From Sphaerisporangium fuscum (GTDB lineage: Bacteria > Actinomycetota > Actinomycetes > Streptosporangiales > Streptosporangiaceae): DNA of 64,000 nucleotides. The translations under genes were made by a program, and so were the position numbers. Below are positions 35,318 through 43,694 of this stretch, piece by piece. The stretch spans positions 186,001 through 250,000 of the forward strand of contig NZ_JAHDTF010000003.1 of the NCBI RefSeq assembly GCF_018531465.1, read 5' to 3'. Under the pieces are notes generated by a model. It made no database searches. It had not been told where the DNA came from and saw only the letters and a list, made by a program, of their open reading frames with translations. Each line of letters begins with the position of its first letter. The stretch's first letter is position 1.

Positions 35318-36371
35318 GACCACGACACCCCCGGACGCGTCCGCCGTCCCCGAGGGGGCCGGGACGACCCCGGACGCGACCGTCGTCCCGGGGGAAGCCG
35401 GCGGGACTCCGGACGCGCCGGCGGTCGCGGCACGCACCGGCGCGGGCTCCCCGGACGCGGGGCAGGCCACCGTCCCCGGGAGCCGGGGAGAGGGCGTCGC
35501 CGGTCCCGCCGGTTCACGGCCCGGGGCGGGGACGCCGGCGGGCGGGGCGCCGGGGCGGGTGCGGGGAGCGGTACGGCTGCTCGGCTCGGAGCTCGGGCTC
35601 ACCTTCCGCAGGCCCCGCAACGTCGCCATGCTCGTCGTGCTCGCGTGCGTACCGGTGCTGCTCGGCATCGTGCTGCGCATCGTGGGCGGGGACGGCGAGG
35701 CCCCGTCGATCATCACCCAGGTGGCCGGGAACGGCCTGGTGCTCACCTTCGCGGCGATGTCGCTGCTCGTCCAGCTGCTCCTGCCGCTCGCCGTGGCGAT
35801 CGTGGCGGGCGACGCGATCGCGGGCGAGGCGAGCATCGGCACCCTGCGGTACCTCCTGGTGGCACCGGCCGGGCGCACCCGGCTGCTGGCCGTGAAGCTC
35901 GCCAACGTGGCGGTGTTCGCGCTGGCCGCCTGCGCGGTCGTCTCCGTCGCGGCCCTGGTCGCGGGCTTCGTCCTGTTCCCGATCGGGCCGGTCACGCTGC
36001 TGTCCGGCACCAGCATCCCGATCTCCGAGGCGCTGGTGCGCATCCTGATCGTCACCGGGTACGCCGCCGCCGGCATGACCGCCCTGGGCGTCCTCGGCGT
36101 CGCCGTCTCCACGCTGACCGAGGTCCCCATCGGGGCGGTCGCGGGGACGGTCGCCACGGTGATCTTCTCGCAGGTCTTCGGCGCGATCCCGCAGCTCGCG
36201 GCCGTCCGGCCGTACCTTCTGAGCTCCTGGTGGAGCTCCTTCGACGGCGCTCTGCGCGACCCGGTCGCGGTGGACGTGATGGGCCAGGGCCTGCTCGTCT
36301 TCGGGGCCTACGCGCTGGTCTTCGGCACGATCGCCTGGGCCCGCTTCTCCGGCCGCGACATCACCGGCTGA
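35304..36371 (+). CDS. ABC-2 type permease
   Basis: A 355-residue protein. The first ~85 residues are a disordered Pro/Ala/Gly/Thr-rich tail, and about six hydrophobic helices fill residues ~105-350, including VVLACVPVLLGIVLRIVGG and a GDAIAGEASIGTLRYLL loop typical of ABC-2 permeases. It partners the upstream ATPase. The long N-terminal tail is unusual for the family. Confidence 0.88.
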   Translation: MSTARTTTPPDASAVPEGAGTTPDATVVPGEAGGTPDAPAVAARTGAGSPDAGQATVPGSRGEGVAGPAGSRPGAGTPAGGAPGRVRGAVRLLGSELGLTFRRPRNVAMLVVLACVPVLLGIVLRIVGGDGEAPSIITQVAGNGLVLTFAAMSLLVQLLLPLAVAIVAGDAIAGEASIGTLRYLLVAPAGRTRLLAVKLANVAVFALAACAVVSVAALVAGFVLFPIGPVTLLSGTSIPISEALVRILIVTGYAAAGMTALGVLGVAVSTLTEVPIGAVAGTVATVIFSQVFGAIPQLAAVRPYLLSSWWSSFDGALRDPVAVDVMGQGLLVFGAYALVFGTIAWARFSGRDITG

Positions 36372-36412
36372 GCCGGGCCGGCTGTGAGAGCGCGCGCCGG
36401 CCCGGGACGGAC

Positions 36413-36447
36413 GACGGGTCCGGGCGCCCCCACACGCCGGACCCGTC
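36413..36447. terminator. Bidirectional terminator
   Basis: A perfect 11-bp stem (GACGGGTCCGG/CCGGACCCGTC) with a 13-nt loop followed by CTTT, between the converging permease and YcnI-family genes. Confidence 0.78.
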
Positions 36448-36455
36448 CTTTCCCG

Positions 36456-37211
36456 TCAGTTCCCCGAGGCTCCGCGGCCCCGGCGCAGGCCGGCCACGCC
36501 GGTGGCCACGCCGGCCACGCCGGCGACGATCCCGATGCCGGCCAGCAGCCGCGCGGTGCCGTCGGAGCCGGAGGGCGAGGCGGCCGCCTGTGCGGTGACG
36601 GTCACCGCGGGGCTCGGGGCGGCGGACGCCCCGTGGTCGTCGCCGCCGGACCCGTGCCCCTCGCCGCCCGCCGCGGGGGCGACCAGCTTGAGCAGGGGAG
36701 TGGGGTGCTCGGCCTCCGAGCCGTCGGCCTTGGGGGCGTCGGCCCACTTGACGACCTCGCCGCCGGAGTAGGTCTGGGTCGTGGGGAAGGCGAGCTGGTC
36801 GGTGTCCTCGGGCAGGAAGCCCATCGACACCTCGAACTCCTGGAACTGGCCCGGCTCGATCTTCCCTCCCGACCAGGTGATCTTGGTGACGGCCTTCTTG
36901 ATGTCGCCGTACTTGGACGGCACCGGCTTGGGCAGCGTCGTCTCGGTGACCTTGGCCGTCCAGCCCGGGACCGGCCGTACCGAGACGAACGGCAGCGGGT
37001 GGTCGGCGGGCAGCTCGATCTCCAGCTTGGTCGTGGAGTCCTTGTCGCGTTCGTTCGGGACGCGGAAGGCGACCTTCGCGAAACCGCCCTTCTCGGCGGT
37101 TCCGGGGTTGATCGTGACGTGGGCGAGGGCGGGCAGGGCGAGGCCGACGGTGACGGCGAGGGCGCCGGCGGTGACGGCGGCCACCCGGCGGCAGGCTGAG
37201 CTGAAGGACAT
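36456..37211 (-). CDS. YcnI-family secreted copper-binding-type protein
   Basis: A 251-residue protein with a signal peptide ending near ALPALA. The mature start is then AHVTINPGTAEKGG, where the N-terminal His begins the YcnI (DUF1775) domain, a family linked to copper trafficking. The domain ends near residue ~165; a His/Gly-rich linker and a C-terminal membrane helix with an RRGRG stop-transfer follow, so the protein stays anchored outside the membrane. A membrane protein gene lies 66 bp upstream in the same direction. Confidence 0.88.
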   Translation of the reverse strand: MSFSSACRRVAAVTAGALAVTVGLALPALAHVTINPGTAEKGGFAKVAFRVPNERDKDSTTKLEIELPADHPLPFVSVRPVPGWTAKVTETTLPKPVPSKYGDIKKAVTKITWSGGKIEPGQFQEFEVSMGFLPEDTDQLAFPTTQTYSGGEVVKWADAPKADGSEAEHPTPLLKLVAPAAGGEGHGSGGDDHGASAAPSPAVTVTAQAAASPSGSDGTARLLAGIGIVAGVAGVATGVAGLRRGRGASGN

Positions 37212-37277
37212 GGGAGATCTCCACTTCGATACCGGGAACGGCGGGAACGCGAGTCGCGCGGCGGCTCGCGTGGTGCG

Positions 37278-37862
37278 TCAGGAGGCGGCGGGAAGTGGAG
37301 GACCGCGCCGGCGGACGACGTGACGCAGCTCCCGCGCGGCCGGGGCCGGGGCGGGACGCCGTGAAGGACGGGCGAGGGGAAGCCAGGGACCGCGGGCGCC
37401 CTCGCCGAGCAGGGCCAGCACGCGGCGCAGCCGGCGTACGGCGAGCGCGCCGAGCCGCCGCAGCACCGACCACAGGGCCGACTCGCCGCGCGCGAGCCAC
37501 CAGCCGGTGACCAGCGTCGCGGTGAGGTGCGCGATCATCATGCCGAGGCCGGCGCCGACGCCGCGCCCGTGGCCGAGATGCAGGCCGAGAGGCGAGCCAC
37601 CCCCGGAGGACAGGTCGAACAGCTGGTGGAGGCAGGCCTGCGTGCCGACGAGGAAACCGACGATCGTCTGCGCCGAGCGCTCCCGGCCGACGAGGACGGC
37701 CGCCGCGCCGGTCACGCCGAGGCCCCCGGCCGCGACCGCCCACCACCCCGGCCCGGATCCGCCGGCCGCCCGGTGGCCGAGCACGGCGAGCGTCACGCAG
37801 ACGACCGTGAAGGCGGCCGACCGCGCGAGGCGCAGGGGGAGGCGGGCACGCATGACGCCCAC
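37278..37862 (-). CDS. Small integral membrane protein next to the ycnI-like gene
   Basis: A 194-residue protein with about four to five hydrophobic segments, then a basic, Arg/Pro-rich C-terminal tail of ~50 residues. The start may be GTG 37862 or ATG 37853; neither has a clear ribosome site. Similar small membrane proteins often sit next to YcnI-type genes in actinobacteria, which suggests a shared metal-related role. I do not recognise a named family with certainty. Confidence 0.65.
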   Translation of the reverse strand: MGVMRARLPLRLARSAAFTVVCVTLAVLGHRAAGGSGPGWWAVAAGGLGVTGAAAVLVGRERSAQTIVGFLVGTQACLHQLFDLSSGGGSPLGLHLGHGRGVGAGLGMMIAHLTATLVTGWWLARGESALWSVLRRLGALAVRRLRRVLALLGEGARGPWLPLARPSRRPAPAPAARELRHVVRRRGPPLPAAS

Positions 37863-37996
37863 ATGGTGTCACGGCTCGGCGGTGCGTGTCTCACCGGCGG
37901 CGATCCAATCGTCTCGACGGGACGCCTGCCTTTTTGAGGCTTTTGTCGCTACTGTTGCCCGCGATCAGGTTCCATGAGCGGACTGAGGTGGTCACC

Positions 37997-38494
37997 ATGC
38001 GGCACTTCTTCGGGTTGCTGCTCGGCGTCGTCGTGACGGCCGCCCTGCTGGGCGGCGCCGGATGGGCCTCCCAGGACGCCGCGCGAGGGCTGGCGAACGC
38101 CACGGGCGCCGCGGCGGACCCGGTGCACGACACCAAGGCCCTGGTCGGCCTCGGCGTCATGCTGGCGGTGGGCCTGCTGTTCGGCCTGGTCGTGGCCGGG
38201 CGCGTCTCGCCCCTGGCGACGTTCGTCCCCTCGATGGCGCTGCTGGCGTGGAGCGTGGTGTACGTGCTGGACGTGCGCCGGGCGCTCGGCTACATCCCGG
38301 TGGACCCCTCGCTGAGCCCGATGGTGCTCCAGGCCGGCGCGGGGATGAAGGCGCTGCTGACCTCGGGGATCTTCGCGATGCTCGGCATCGCCCTGTTCGT
38401 CCCCGTGCTGATGCCGTCGCGCTGGGCCGCCCGTTCCCGGGACCTGGACGACGGCTACGACGAGGAGAGTGCCGAACCGGTGGGCCGGTACTAG
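37997..38494 (+). CDS. Hypothetical four-helix membrane protein
   Basis: A 165-residue protein starting at ATG 37997 after a GAGGTG stretch. Four hydrophobic segments can be seen: ~3-25, ~48-68, ~72-92 and ~115-138. The C-terminal tail is acidic (DLDDGYDEESAEP). No enzymatic motif was found. It stands alone between divergent and convergent neighbours. Confidence 0.75.
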   Translation: MRHFFGLLLGVVVTAALLGGAGWASQDAARGLANATGAAADPVHDTKALVGLGVMLAVGLLFGLVVAGRVSPLATFVPSMALLAWSVVYVLDVRRALGYIPVDPSLSPMVLQAGAGMKALLTSGIFAMLGIALFVPVLMPSRWAARSRDLDDGYDEESAEPVGRY

Positions 38495-38504
38495 CCGCCC
38501 CGGT

Positions 38505-39281
38505 CTACGTCGGCAGGGTCCGCGTGTAGAGGCGGGCGACGACGTCCTCGATCGAGGTCTCCTCCGGGGCGGTGGCCCGCAGCTCGTCGACGGTGCCGTC
38601 GAAGGCCAGGCTGCCGTGGTCGATCAGCATGACGCGGCGGCACAGCCGTTCGATGTCGCCGAGGTCGTGGGTCGTGAGCAGCACCGTCGTGCCCCGCTCG
38701 GCGTTCAGGTCGCGCAGGAACTCGCGGACCGCCGCCTTGCTGACCACGTCGAGGCCGATCGTCGGCTCGTCGAGCACCAGCACGAGGGGGTCGTGCAGCA
38801 GCGCCGCCGCGATGTCGCCCCTCATGCGCTGCCCGAGGCTGAGCTGGCGGACCGGCTTGTGCAGGAAGCCCCCGAGGTCGAGCACGTCGCACAGCTCGGC
38901 CAGCCGTTTCCGGTGCTCGTCCTGATCTACTTTGTAAAGGTGCCGGATCAGGGTGAAGCTGTCCTTCAGCGGCAGGTCCCACCACAGGGTCGTCCGCTGC
39001 CCGAAGACCACGCCGATGCGGCGGGCGAGCGCCGTCCGGCGCCGTGAGGGGTCGAGCCCGGCCACCTGGATGCGGCCGCTCGTGGGCGCCAGGATGCCGG
39101 TCAGCATCTTGATCGTGGTGGACTTGCCGGCACCGTTCGGCCCGAGGTAGCCGACGAACTCCCCGGCGGCCACCTGGAAGGACAGGTCGCGTACGGCGTG
39201 CACGACCCGCGTGCCGCGCCGCAGCCACCCCCTCTTGTGCCGCAGTGTGAAGGAGCGGCCCACCCCGTCGAGCTCGATCAT
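38505..39281 (-). CDS. ABC transporter ATP-binding protein (ABC-2/DUF990 system)
   Basis: A 258-residue ATPase. Walker A is GPNGAGKSTT, the signature is LSLGQRMRGDIAAALL and Walker B is VLVLDEPTIGLD; the C-terminal signature motif is followed by a HDLGDIERLC block. It belongs to the group that pairs with two DUF990/ABC-2-like permeases, which are the next two genes upstream. The start ATG 39281 lies just downstream of the frameshifted permease (4-bp gap). Confidence 0.9.
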   Translation of the reverse strand: MIELDGVGRSFTLRHKRGWLRRGTRVVHAVRDLSFQVAAGEFVGYLGPNGAGKSTTIKMLTGILAPTSGRIQVAGLDPSRRRTALARRIGVVFGQRTTLWWDLPLKDSFTLIRHLYKVDQDEHRKRLAELCDVLDLGGFLHKPVRQLSLGQRMRGDIAAALLHDPLVLVLDEPTIGLDVVSKAAVREFLRDLNAERGTTVLLTTHDLGDIERLCRRVMLIDHGSLAFDGTVDELRATAPEETSIEDVVARLYTRTLPT

Positions 39282-39285
39282 CTGG

Positions 39286-40084
39286 TCAACTCCCCGTCGA
39301 ACGGTAGCGGCGAAGGCCCGCCCGCCAGGCGAGCGCGGCGAGCGCGGACAGCGCGAGCGCGGCGGCGGGGCCGAGGAACCGCAGCCAGTACGGCAGGCCG
39401 AGCGGGTCGGGCCGGTCGAGCACGTAGAGGCCCGGCTGCCAGTTGACGAAGGCCAGCGGCACGATGAACGTGACGGCCCGCACGAGGTCGCTCCCGTACA
39501 CACTGAGCGGGTACTGCGTGAGCTGGGCGCCGCCGTAGGTGAAGGCGTTGGCCACCTCGGGGGCGTCGGTCAGCAGGAACTGCAGCGCCCCGCCGAGCGT
39601 CCAGATCGCCGTGGCCAGCACGACGCCGCACAGCACCATCAGCGGGATCATCCACGCCCGCTCCCAGGGCACGTGGAGCCGGGCGAGGGCGATCACGAGC
39701 ACGACGGCGGCCTGCAGCACGCGGCCGGCGCGCTGGAAGGTGAACCTGTCGACGGCCATCTGCACGAACGGGCTGACCGGCCTGATCAGCATGGCGTCGA
39801 ACGTGCCGGCCCTGACGTGCCGGCTGAGCTTGTCGACGTTGCCGAACAGCATGTCGGCCAGCAGAGAACGCCATGCCGGAGGTGCCGTACAGGAACATCA
39901 CCTCGAGCAGGGTGAAGCCGCCGAGGGTGCCGATGTGCGCGAAGATCACCGCGATCGCCGCCATGTCGAGGCCGGTGACCATGAACGACCCGAGGGTGAG
40001 CATCACCATCGACAGGGGGTACTGCGCGGCCGCCCGTAGCCAGGTGGCCGCCAGCAGGACGTAGCTCCTGGCCATCTCGATCAC
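39286..40084 (-). pseudogene. ABC-2/DUF990 permease, interrupted by a frameshift
   Basis: The first ~72 residues (40084 to about 39868) read MIEMARSYVLL...FLYGTSGMAF in one frame. The rest (from about 39863 to 39286, LADMLFGNVDKLSRHVRAGTF...) continues in another frame. Joining them by removing one base near 39860-39868 gives a continuous ~265-residue permease with about six helices. The homologous neighbour at 40088 is intact. Either the gene is broken, there is an error in the sequence, or slippage occurs. The flanking ATPase and permease remain intact. Confidence 0.8.
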
Positions 40085-40087
40085 GCC

Positions 40088-40906
40088 TCACCCACCCTGG
40101 ATCACGACCTTGTGCCGCGCGGAACGGGTGGCCAGCGCCCCGAGGGCCAGCACCACCGCGGCCCACAGGGCCTGGAACGCCAGGGCGCCGAGCACGTCCC
40201 GTTTGCCGAGGTACACATCGGCGGGGACCTGCACCATCGCCGCCCACGGCAGCGCCTGGACGAGCGAGCCGAACCAGCCGGGGAACAGGACGAGCGGCAG
40301 GGTCATGCCGCTGAAGAACATCGTCATGACCAGCGACAGCGACTGCACGCCCCGATCATCGACGAGCCAGCAGCTGGACAGCGCCACCAGGTAGCGCAGG
40401 CCGAAACTGACCACGACGCCGAGGGCCATCGAGGCCAGGAAGGCCGGCCAGATGACCGGATGAGTGGGGAACCGGATACCGAAGATCAGCGCGCCCGCCA
40501 CCGTCGGCGGCACGCTCCGGAAGAAGAAGAGGAACAGAGCGCGGCCGAGGTCGTCGGCGAGATTCCACAACTGCAGGGAGGCCGGGCGGACCAGGTCGAT
40601 GGCGACGTCGCCGGTGCGCACCCGCTCGGCGAGCTGCAGCCCGCCCCCGAAAACCTCCATCGGGCCGATGAACGCCTGGGTGAGGAAGCAGAACGTCACG
40701 GCGTCGGTGACGTCGTACCCGGCAAGGCCCGGCCGCGCCTGCCACAGCGCGATCAGCACGTAGGCGCGCAGGACCCCGAACACGGTGTTGGTGAACGCCC
40801 CGGCGAGGGCCGCGCTCCGGTAGGCGGCGTGACGGCGGAAGCCGTACGTGAAGATCGTCAGATAGAGCGGGAAGGTCGCGCACCTCCAGGGACGGGGGAG
40901 TGGCAT
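40088..40906 (-). CDS. ABC-2/DUF990 family permease
   Basis: A 272-residue membrane protein with six hydrophobic segments, including FLTQAFIGPMEVFGGG and LVMTMFFSGMTLPLVLFPGW, which are typical of the DUF990 permease group. It is the first gene of the three-gene exporter operon; the downstream partner is frameshifted. The substrate is unknown. Confidence 0.88.
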   Translation of the reverse strand: MPLPRPWRCATFPLYLTIFTYGFRRHAAYRSAALAGAFTNTVFGVLRAYVLIALWQARPGLAGYDVTDAVTFCFLTQAFIGPMEVFGGGLQLAERVRTGDVAIDLVRPASLQLWNLADDLGRALFLFFFRSVPPTVAGALIFGIRFPTHPVIWPAFLASMALGVVVSFGLRYLVALSSCWLVDDRGVQSLSLVMTMFFSGMTLPLVLFPGWFGSLVQALPWAAMVQVPADVYLGKRDVLGALAFQALWAAVVLALGALATRSARHKVVIQGG

Positions 40907-41011
40907 TCTAACCAGCCGCCCGCCCGCCGGTCGCCGGGTTTTCCCGGTACGGCAGCGGTGCCCGTCCCTCCTTGGCCCCGGGAGAACACCACCGGACGGC
41001 CGTGGTGGAGC

Positions 41012-41047
41012 GGCCCCGCCCGGGAGAGCCTTCTCCCGGGCGGGGCC
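41012..41047. terminator. Strong terminator hairpin
   Basis: A perfect 16-bp stem (41012-41027 with 41032-41047) and a 4-nt loop, followed by TTCC. It lies 66 nt beyond the stop of the collagen-like gene (minus strand) and before the permease operon, insulating the two. Confidence 0.8.
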
Positions 41048-41112
41048 TTCCCCGGCCGTTCAGGTGTGCCGCGTGGCGCCGAGGGGCGGCGCGGCGGCCG
41101 CCGGCGGGGCGG

Positions 41113-42114
41113 TCAGGTGACGGTGGCGCAGATGACCCGTGGCGTGATCGTCTTGGCCTGGGCGGTCTGGTTGCCGACCCCCACCGTCCACTGGTTCCCT
41201 GCCGATGACGACAGGTTGGTGTCGACGGTGAACGGCGCGGTGGCCGGCGACACCTGGTAGCCGCCGCCGAGTGCCGACTTGCCCGGAGGGCAACTGACGG
41301 TGGCGAGCGCGCAGAGGGTGTTGGCGCCACATGTCAGCGGCGTCCCGGTGACGATCTGGTAGCCGGAGATTCCGGGCGGGCCTGCCTGGCCGGCCGGCCC
41401 CGCGGGGCCGGGAACGCCCTGCGCGCCGGCCGGGCCCTGAATACCGGGAACGCCCTGCGCGCCCGCCGGCCCCTGGTCGCCGGGAACGCCTTGCGCGCCC
41501 GCGGGCCCCTGCGCACCGGGCGGCCCGGGAACGCCCTGCGGCCCCTCGGGGGCGCGCAGGATCTTCGGCCCCGCGCCTTCGTGCCGCTTGTGCTCGACCG
41601 GCTTCGTCATGACGTCGGGTTTCTTCGTGATGCCCGGCCTCTTCGTGATGCCCGGCCTCTTGGCCGGCTTTTCGGTGACCGGCTTGTGCTCGCCCGGCTG
41701 GAGGTGCTCCTCGTGTCCGGTCCGGTCATGGCGGCGTCCGGATCGCCGGTCGAGCAGCCGCGCGGCCTCGTCGTCGTCCAGTCTCCTGATCCGCACCAGA
41801 TTGGTGTAGGTGTGCAGCAGGTGGTGATGGCGGCCGTCCCCGTGGTGACGGCGGTGCCACCACCGGTGGTGCCGGTGACCTCCTCCGCCGGGGTTCGGGT
41901 CCGAGGCCCGGAAACGGCGGCGGGCCGATGAAGAACGGGCGGTGAGGGAGCTTTCGGCCGCTTTCGGAGCCGCGAAGAGGGCGCCCGATGGGAGCCCGGA
42001 AGCGGTTCTCGTCTCGGCGACGGCGGGAGCGGCGGCGGTACCCAGGGTGACCAGGCCGCTGGTCACCATGACACCGAAGGTGAGAAGCCCGAGGGTGGTG
42101 CGGGACTTGGGCAA
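41113..42114 (-). CDS. Secreted collagen-like protein
   Basis: A 333-residue protein starting at TTG 42114 behind AAGGGGGAT. An N-terminal signal peptide ([24 protein letters not shown]) is followed by a His/Arg-rich segment (~80-110), Lys/Pro repeats ([15 protein letters not shown]) and about 19 Gly-X-Y triplets (~195-250; [13 protein letters not shown] units). A Cys-containing C-terminal domain of ~85 residues follows ([25 protein letters not shown]), a type common behind collagen-like stretches in actinobacteria. It is probably a surface or matrix protein forming a trimer. The DNA repeats at 41380-41560 simply encode the triplets. Confidence 0.88.
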   Translation of the reverse strand: MPKSRTTLGLLTFGVMVTSGLVTLGTAAAPAVAETRTASGLPSGALFAAPKAAESSLTARSSSARRRFRASDPNPGGGGHRHHRWWHRRHHGDGRHHHLLHTYTNLVRIRRLDDDEAARLLDRRSGRRHDRTGHEEHLQPGEHKPVTEKPAKRPGITKRPGITKKPDVMTKPVEHKRHEGAGPKILRAPEGPQGVPGPPGAQGPAGAQGVPGDQGPAGAQGVPGIQGPAGAQGVPGPAGPAGQAGPPGISGYQIVTGTPLTCGANTLCALATVSCPPGKSALGGGYQVSPATAPFTVDTNLSSSAGNQWTVGVGNQTAQAKTITPRVICATVT

Positions 42115-42186
42115 CTTTGATCCCCCTTGAAGGCATTTACGGTCCCAACGGCGGCATCCTTCGTGTTTGATGGATATGTCCGTCTT

Positions 42187-42383
42187 GGAAACCTTTATAG
42201 GGCATTCCTGTATTGCTAAGGTTTCCGGGGTCTACGGCCGCAAACGGGGGTCGCGGGCTCTTGCCGCTGCGATTGTCGTTTTATTGAGGTCGAAGCGCCA
42301 CTCCTGGGTTATTCATATGGAATATCGCTCATGCCCTATTTGTGTCGGGCGAGGGTGGGTGGTTATTTCCGATATTGTCGGAA
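42187..42383. other. AT-rich intergenic patch with inverted repeats
   Basis: The ~290-bp gap between the collagen-like and LLM genes is strikingly AT-richer than the rest. It holds a perfect 9-bp inverted repeat GGAAACCTT/AAGGTTTCC (42187-42195 and 42218-42226) and a 6-bp repeat TTCCGA-N5-TCGGAA (42367-42383). An open frame runs through it but lacks codon bias and a ribosome site, so I call no gene. It is probably a regulatory region for the collagen-like gene or a transferred remnant. Confidence 0.5.
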
Positions 42384-42402
42384 TGATGGTATTCGTGTGT
42401 CG

Positions 42403-43353
42403 TCACGGCCGCGCTTCGGTGCGGCGGTGTCCGGACCACGGTCGCCCACGGCCTGCCGCGACCTCCTCCAGCACCGGTTCGATGACGTGCTCGGCCGCCC
42501 AGTGCGCCACGTCCTTCGGGTAGGGGCCGCGGAGGTTGAGGGCGATGTGGGTGACGCCCGCCCCGACGAGTTCGAGGGCCGTGGCGCGCGTCGCGGCGGG
42601 ATCGTCGTACGACACGGTCATCTGGGTCGAGCGGGTGATCTCGGCCGGGTCGCGGCCGATGGCGGCGCAGTGCGCGTCGAGGACGGCGCTCCGCTCGGCG
42701 ATGTACTCCACCGGGTTGTGCGGGGGGCCGGGGACGTTCCAGACGTCGGCGTGCTCGGCGACCACGCGCAGGGTACGGTCGCCCCACCCGCCGATCATGA
42801 GGGGCGGGCCCGGCCGCTGGACGGGCTTGGGCTCGCAGCGGGTGCCCTTCAAACGGTAGAAGCGTCCCTCGAAGTCGAAGACGTCCTCGGTCCACATGCG
42901 GCGGAAGATCGCGCAGGTCTCGGCGAGGCGCTGGACGCCCTCGGCCGGCGGGACGATCGTCAGCCCGTAGGCGTCGTACTCGCGCGGGGTGAGCGTGTCG
43001 CCGGGCTGATGCGTGCCGCCGACGCCGATGCCCATGACCAGCCGGCCTCCGGAGATGACGTCGACCGTGGCGGCGATCTTCGCGAGCACGGCCGGCGGGC
43101 GGACGCGGTTGCTGGTGACCATCACCCCGAGGCGCAGCCGTTCGGTGCGCGCGGCGAGCGCCGCCAGCAGCGTCCATCCCTCCAGGATCGGCCCGCCCGG
43201 GTCGCCCATCAGCGGCAGCATGTGGTCCCACAGCCACGCGTGTTCGATCAGCGGCACGCTGTCGGCCTCCTGCCAGACGCGGAGGATCTCGTCGTAGGTG
43301 GTGTGCGCGGGGACGGTCTTGAGGCCGAAGCTGACGCGCTTCTCGTCGGTCAC
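42403..43353 (-). CDS. F420-dependent LLM-class oxidoreductase
   Basis: A ~316-residue luciferase-like monooxygenase-family protein from GTG 43353 (behind GGAAGG); an in-frame ATG at 43401 overlaps the operator repeats and is less likely. Typical blocks are HAWLWDHMLP, LGVMVTSNRVRPPAVLAKIAATVDVISGGR and GGWGDRTLRVVAEHAD, as in F420-dependent TIGR03560-like enzymes. The substrate is unknown. It is unrelated in detail to the LLM enzyme of the lanthipeptide locus. Confidence 0.85.
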   Translation of the reverse strand: MTDEKRVSFGLKTVPAHTTYDEILRVWQEADSVPLIEHAWLWDHMLPLMGDPGGPILEGWTLLAALAARTERLRLGVMVTSNRVRPPAVLAKIAATVDVISGGRLVMGIGVGGTHQPGDTLTPREYDAYGLTIVPPAEGVQRLAETCAIFRRMWTEDVFDFEGRFYRLKGTRCEPKPVQRPGPPLMIGGWGDRTLRVVAEHADVWNVPGPPHNPVEYIAERSAVLDAHCAAIGRDPAEITRSTQMTVSYDDPAATRATALELVGAGVTHIALNLRGPYPKDVAHWAAEHVIEPVLEEVAAGRGRPWSGHRRTEARP

Positions 43354-43381
43354 GGTGCAGCCTTCCGGGGCTTGGGTGGAA

Positions 43382-43432
43382 TTAGCTAGACGGCTAATCA
43401 TTAGCCGGGCAGCGAGAACAGTAGACGGCTAA
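43382..43432. promoter_or_regulatory. TAGACGGCTAA operator repeats
   Basis: TAGACGGCTAA occurs at 43387 and 43422 in direct orientation. TTAGC/GCTAA arms form interlocked inverted repeats (TTAGC-N6-GCTAA at 43383-43397; TTAGCC...GGCTAA at 43402-43432). They lie directly upstream of the oxidoreductase start, in the position of a repressor site (TetR/MarR-like). No regulator gene is adjacent. Confidence 0.55.
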
Positions 43433-43694
43433 CGAAGCCTGGTCAAGCCGTGGCCGGCCCGGGGTGGCGGGAGCGCGAGGAGGGGTGTGCCGCCGTCCGG
43501 AACCCGGTGTGCGGTCAGGGATTCGCGCGGTTTCCGGCGGGACGCCGCTGTGCGCCGGCGGGGGTCGTACCGTCTCTCACCAGGTCAAATATCCACGGAC
43601 CCTCTCGACAAACCGCGTAACGTCCGTGTAAACCGGAACATACCCGCTGGTAGATAGAACGGTGTTCGGGCAGGGGCTGCTCATGGAGGTACAC

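Noticed and set aside
41380..41560. DNA tandem repeat array
   Set aside because: The periodicity is the coding of Gly-X-Y triplets in the collagen-like protein, not an independent repeat element.
42167..42523. Plus-strand gene of about 118 residues in the AT-rich gap
   Set aside because: No actinomycete codon bias or ribosome site, and it runs into the LLM gene on the other strand.
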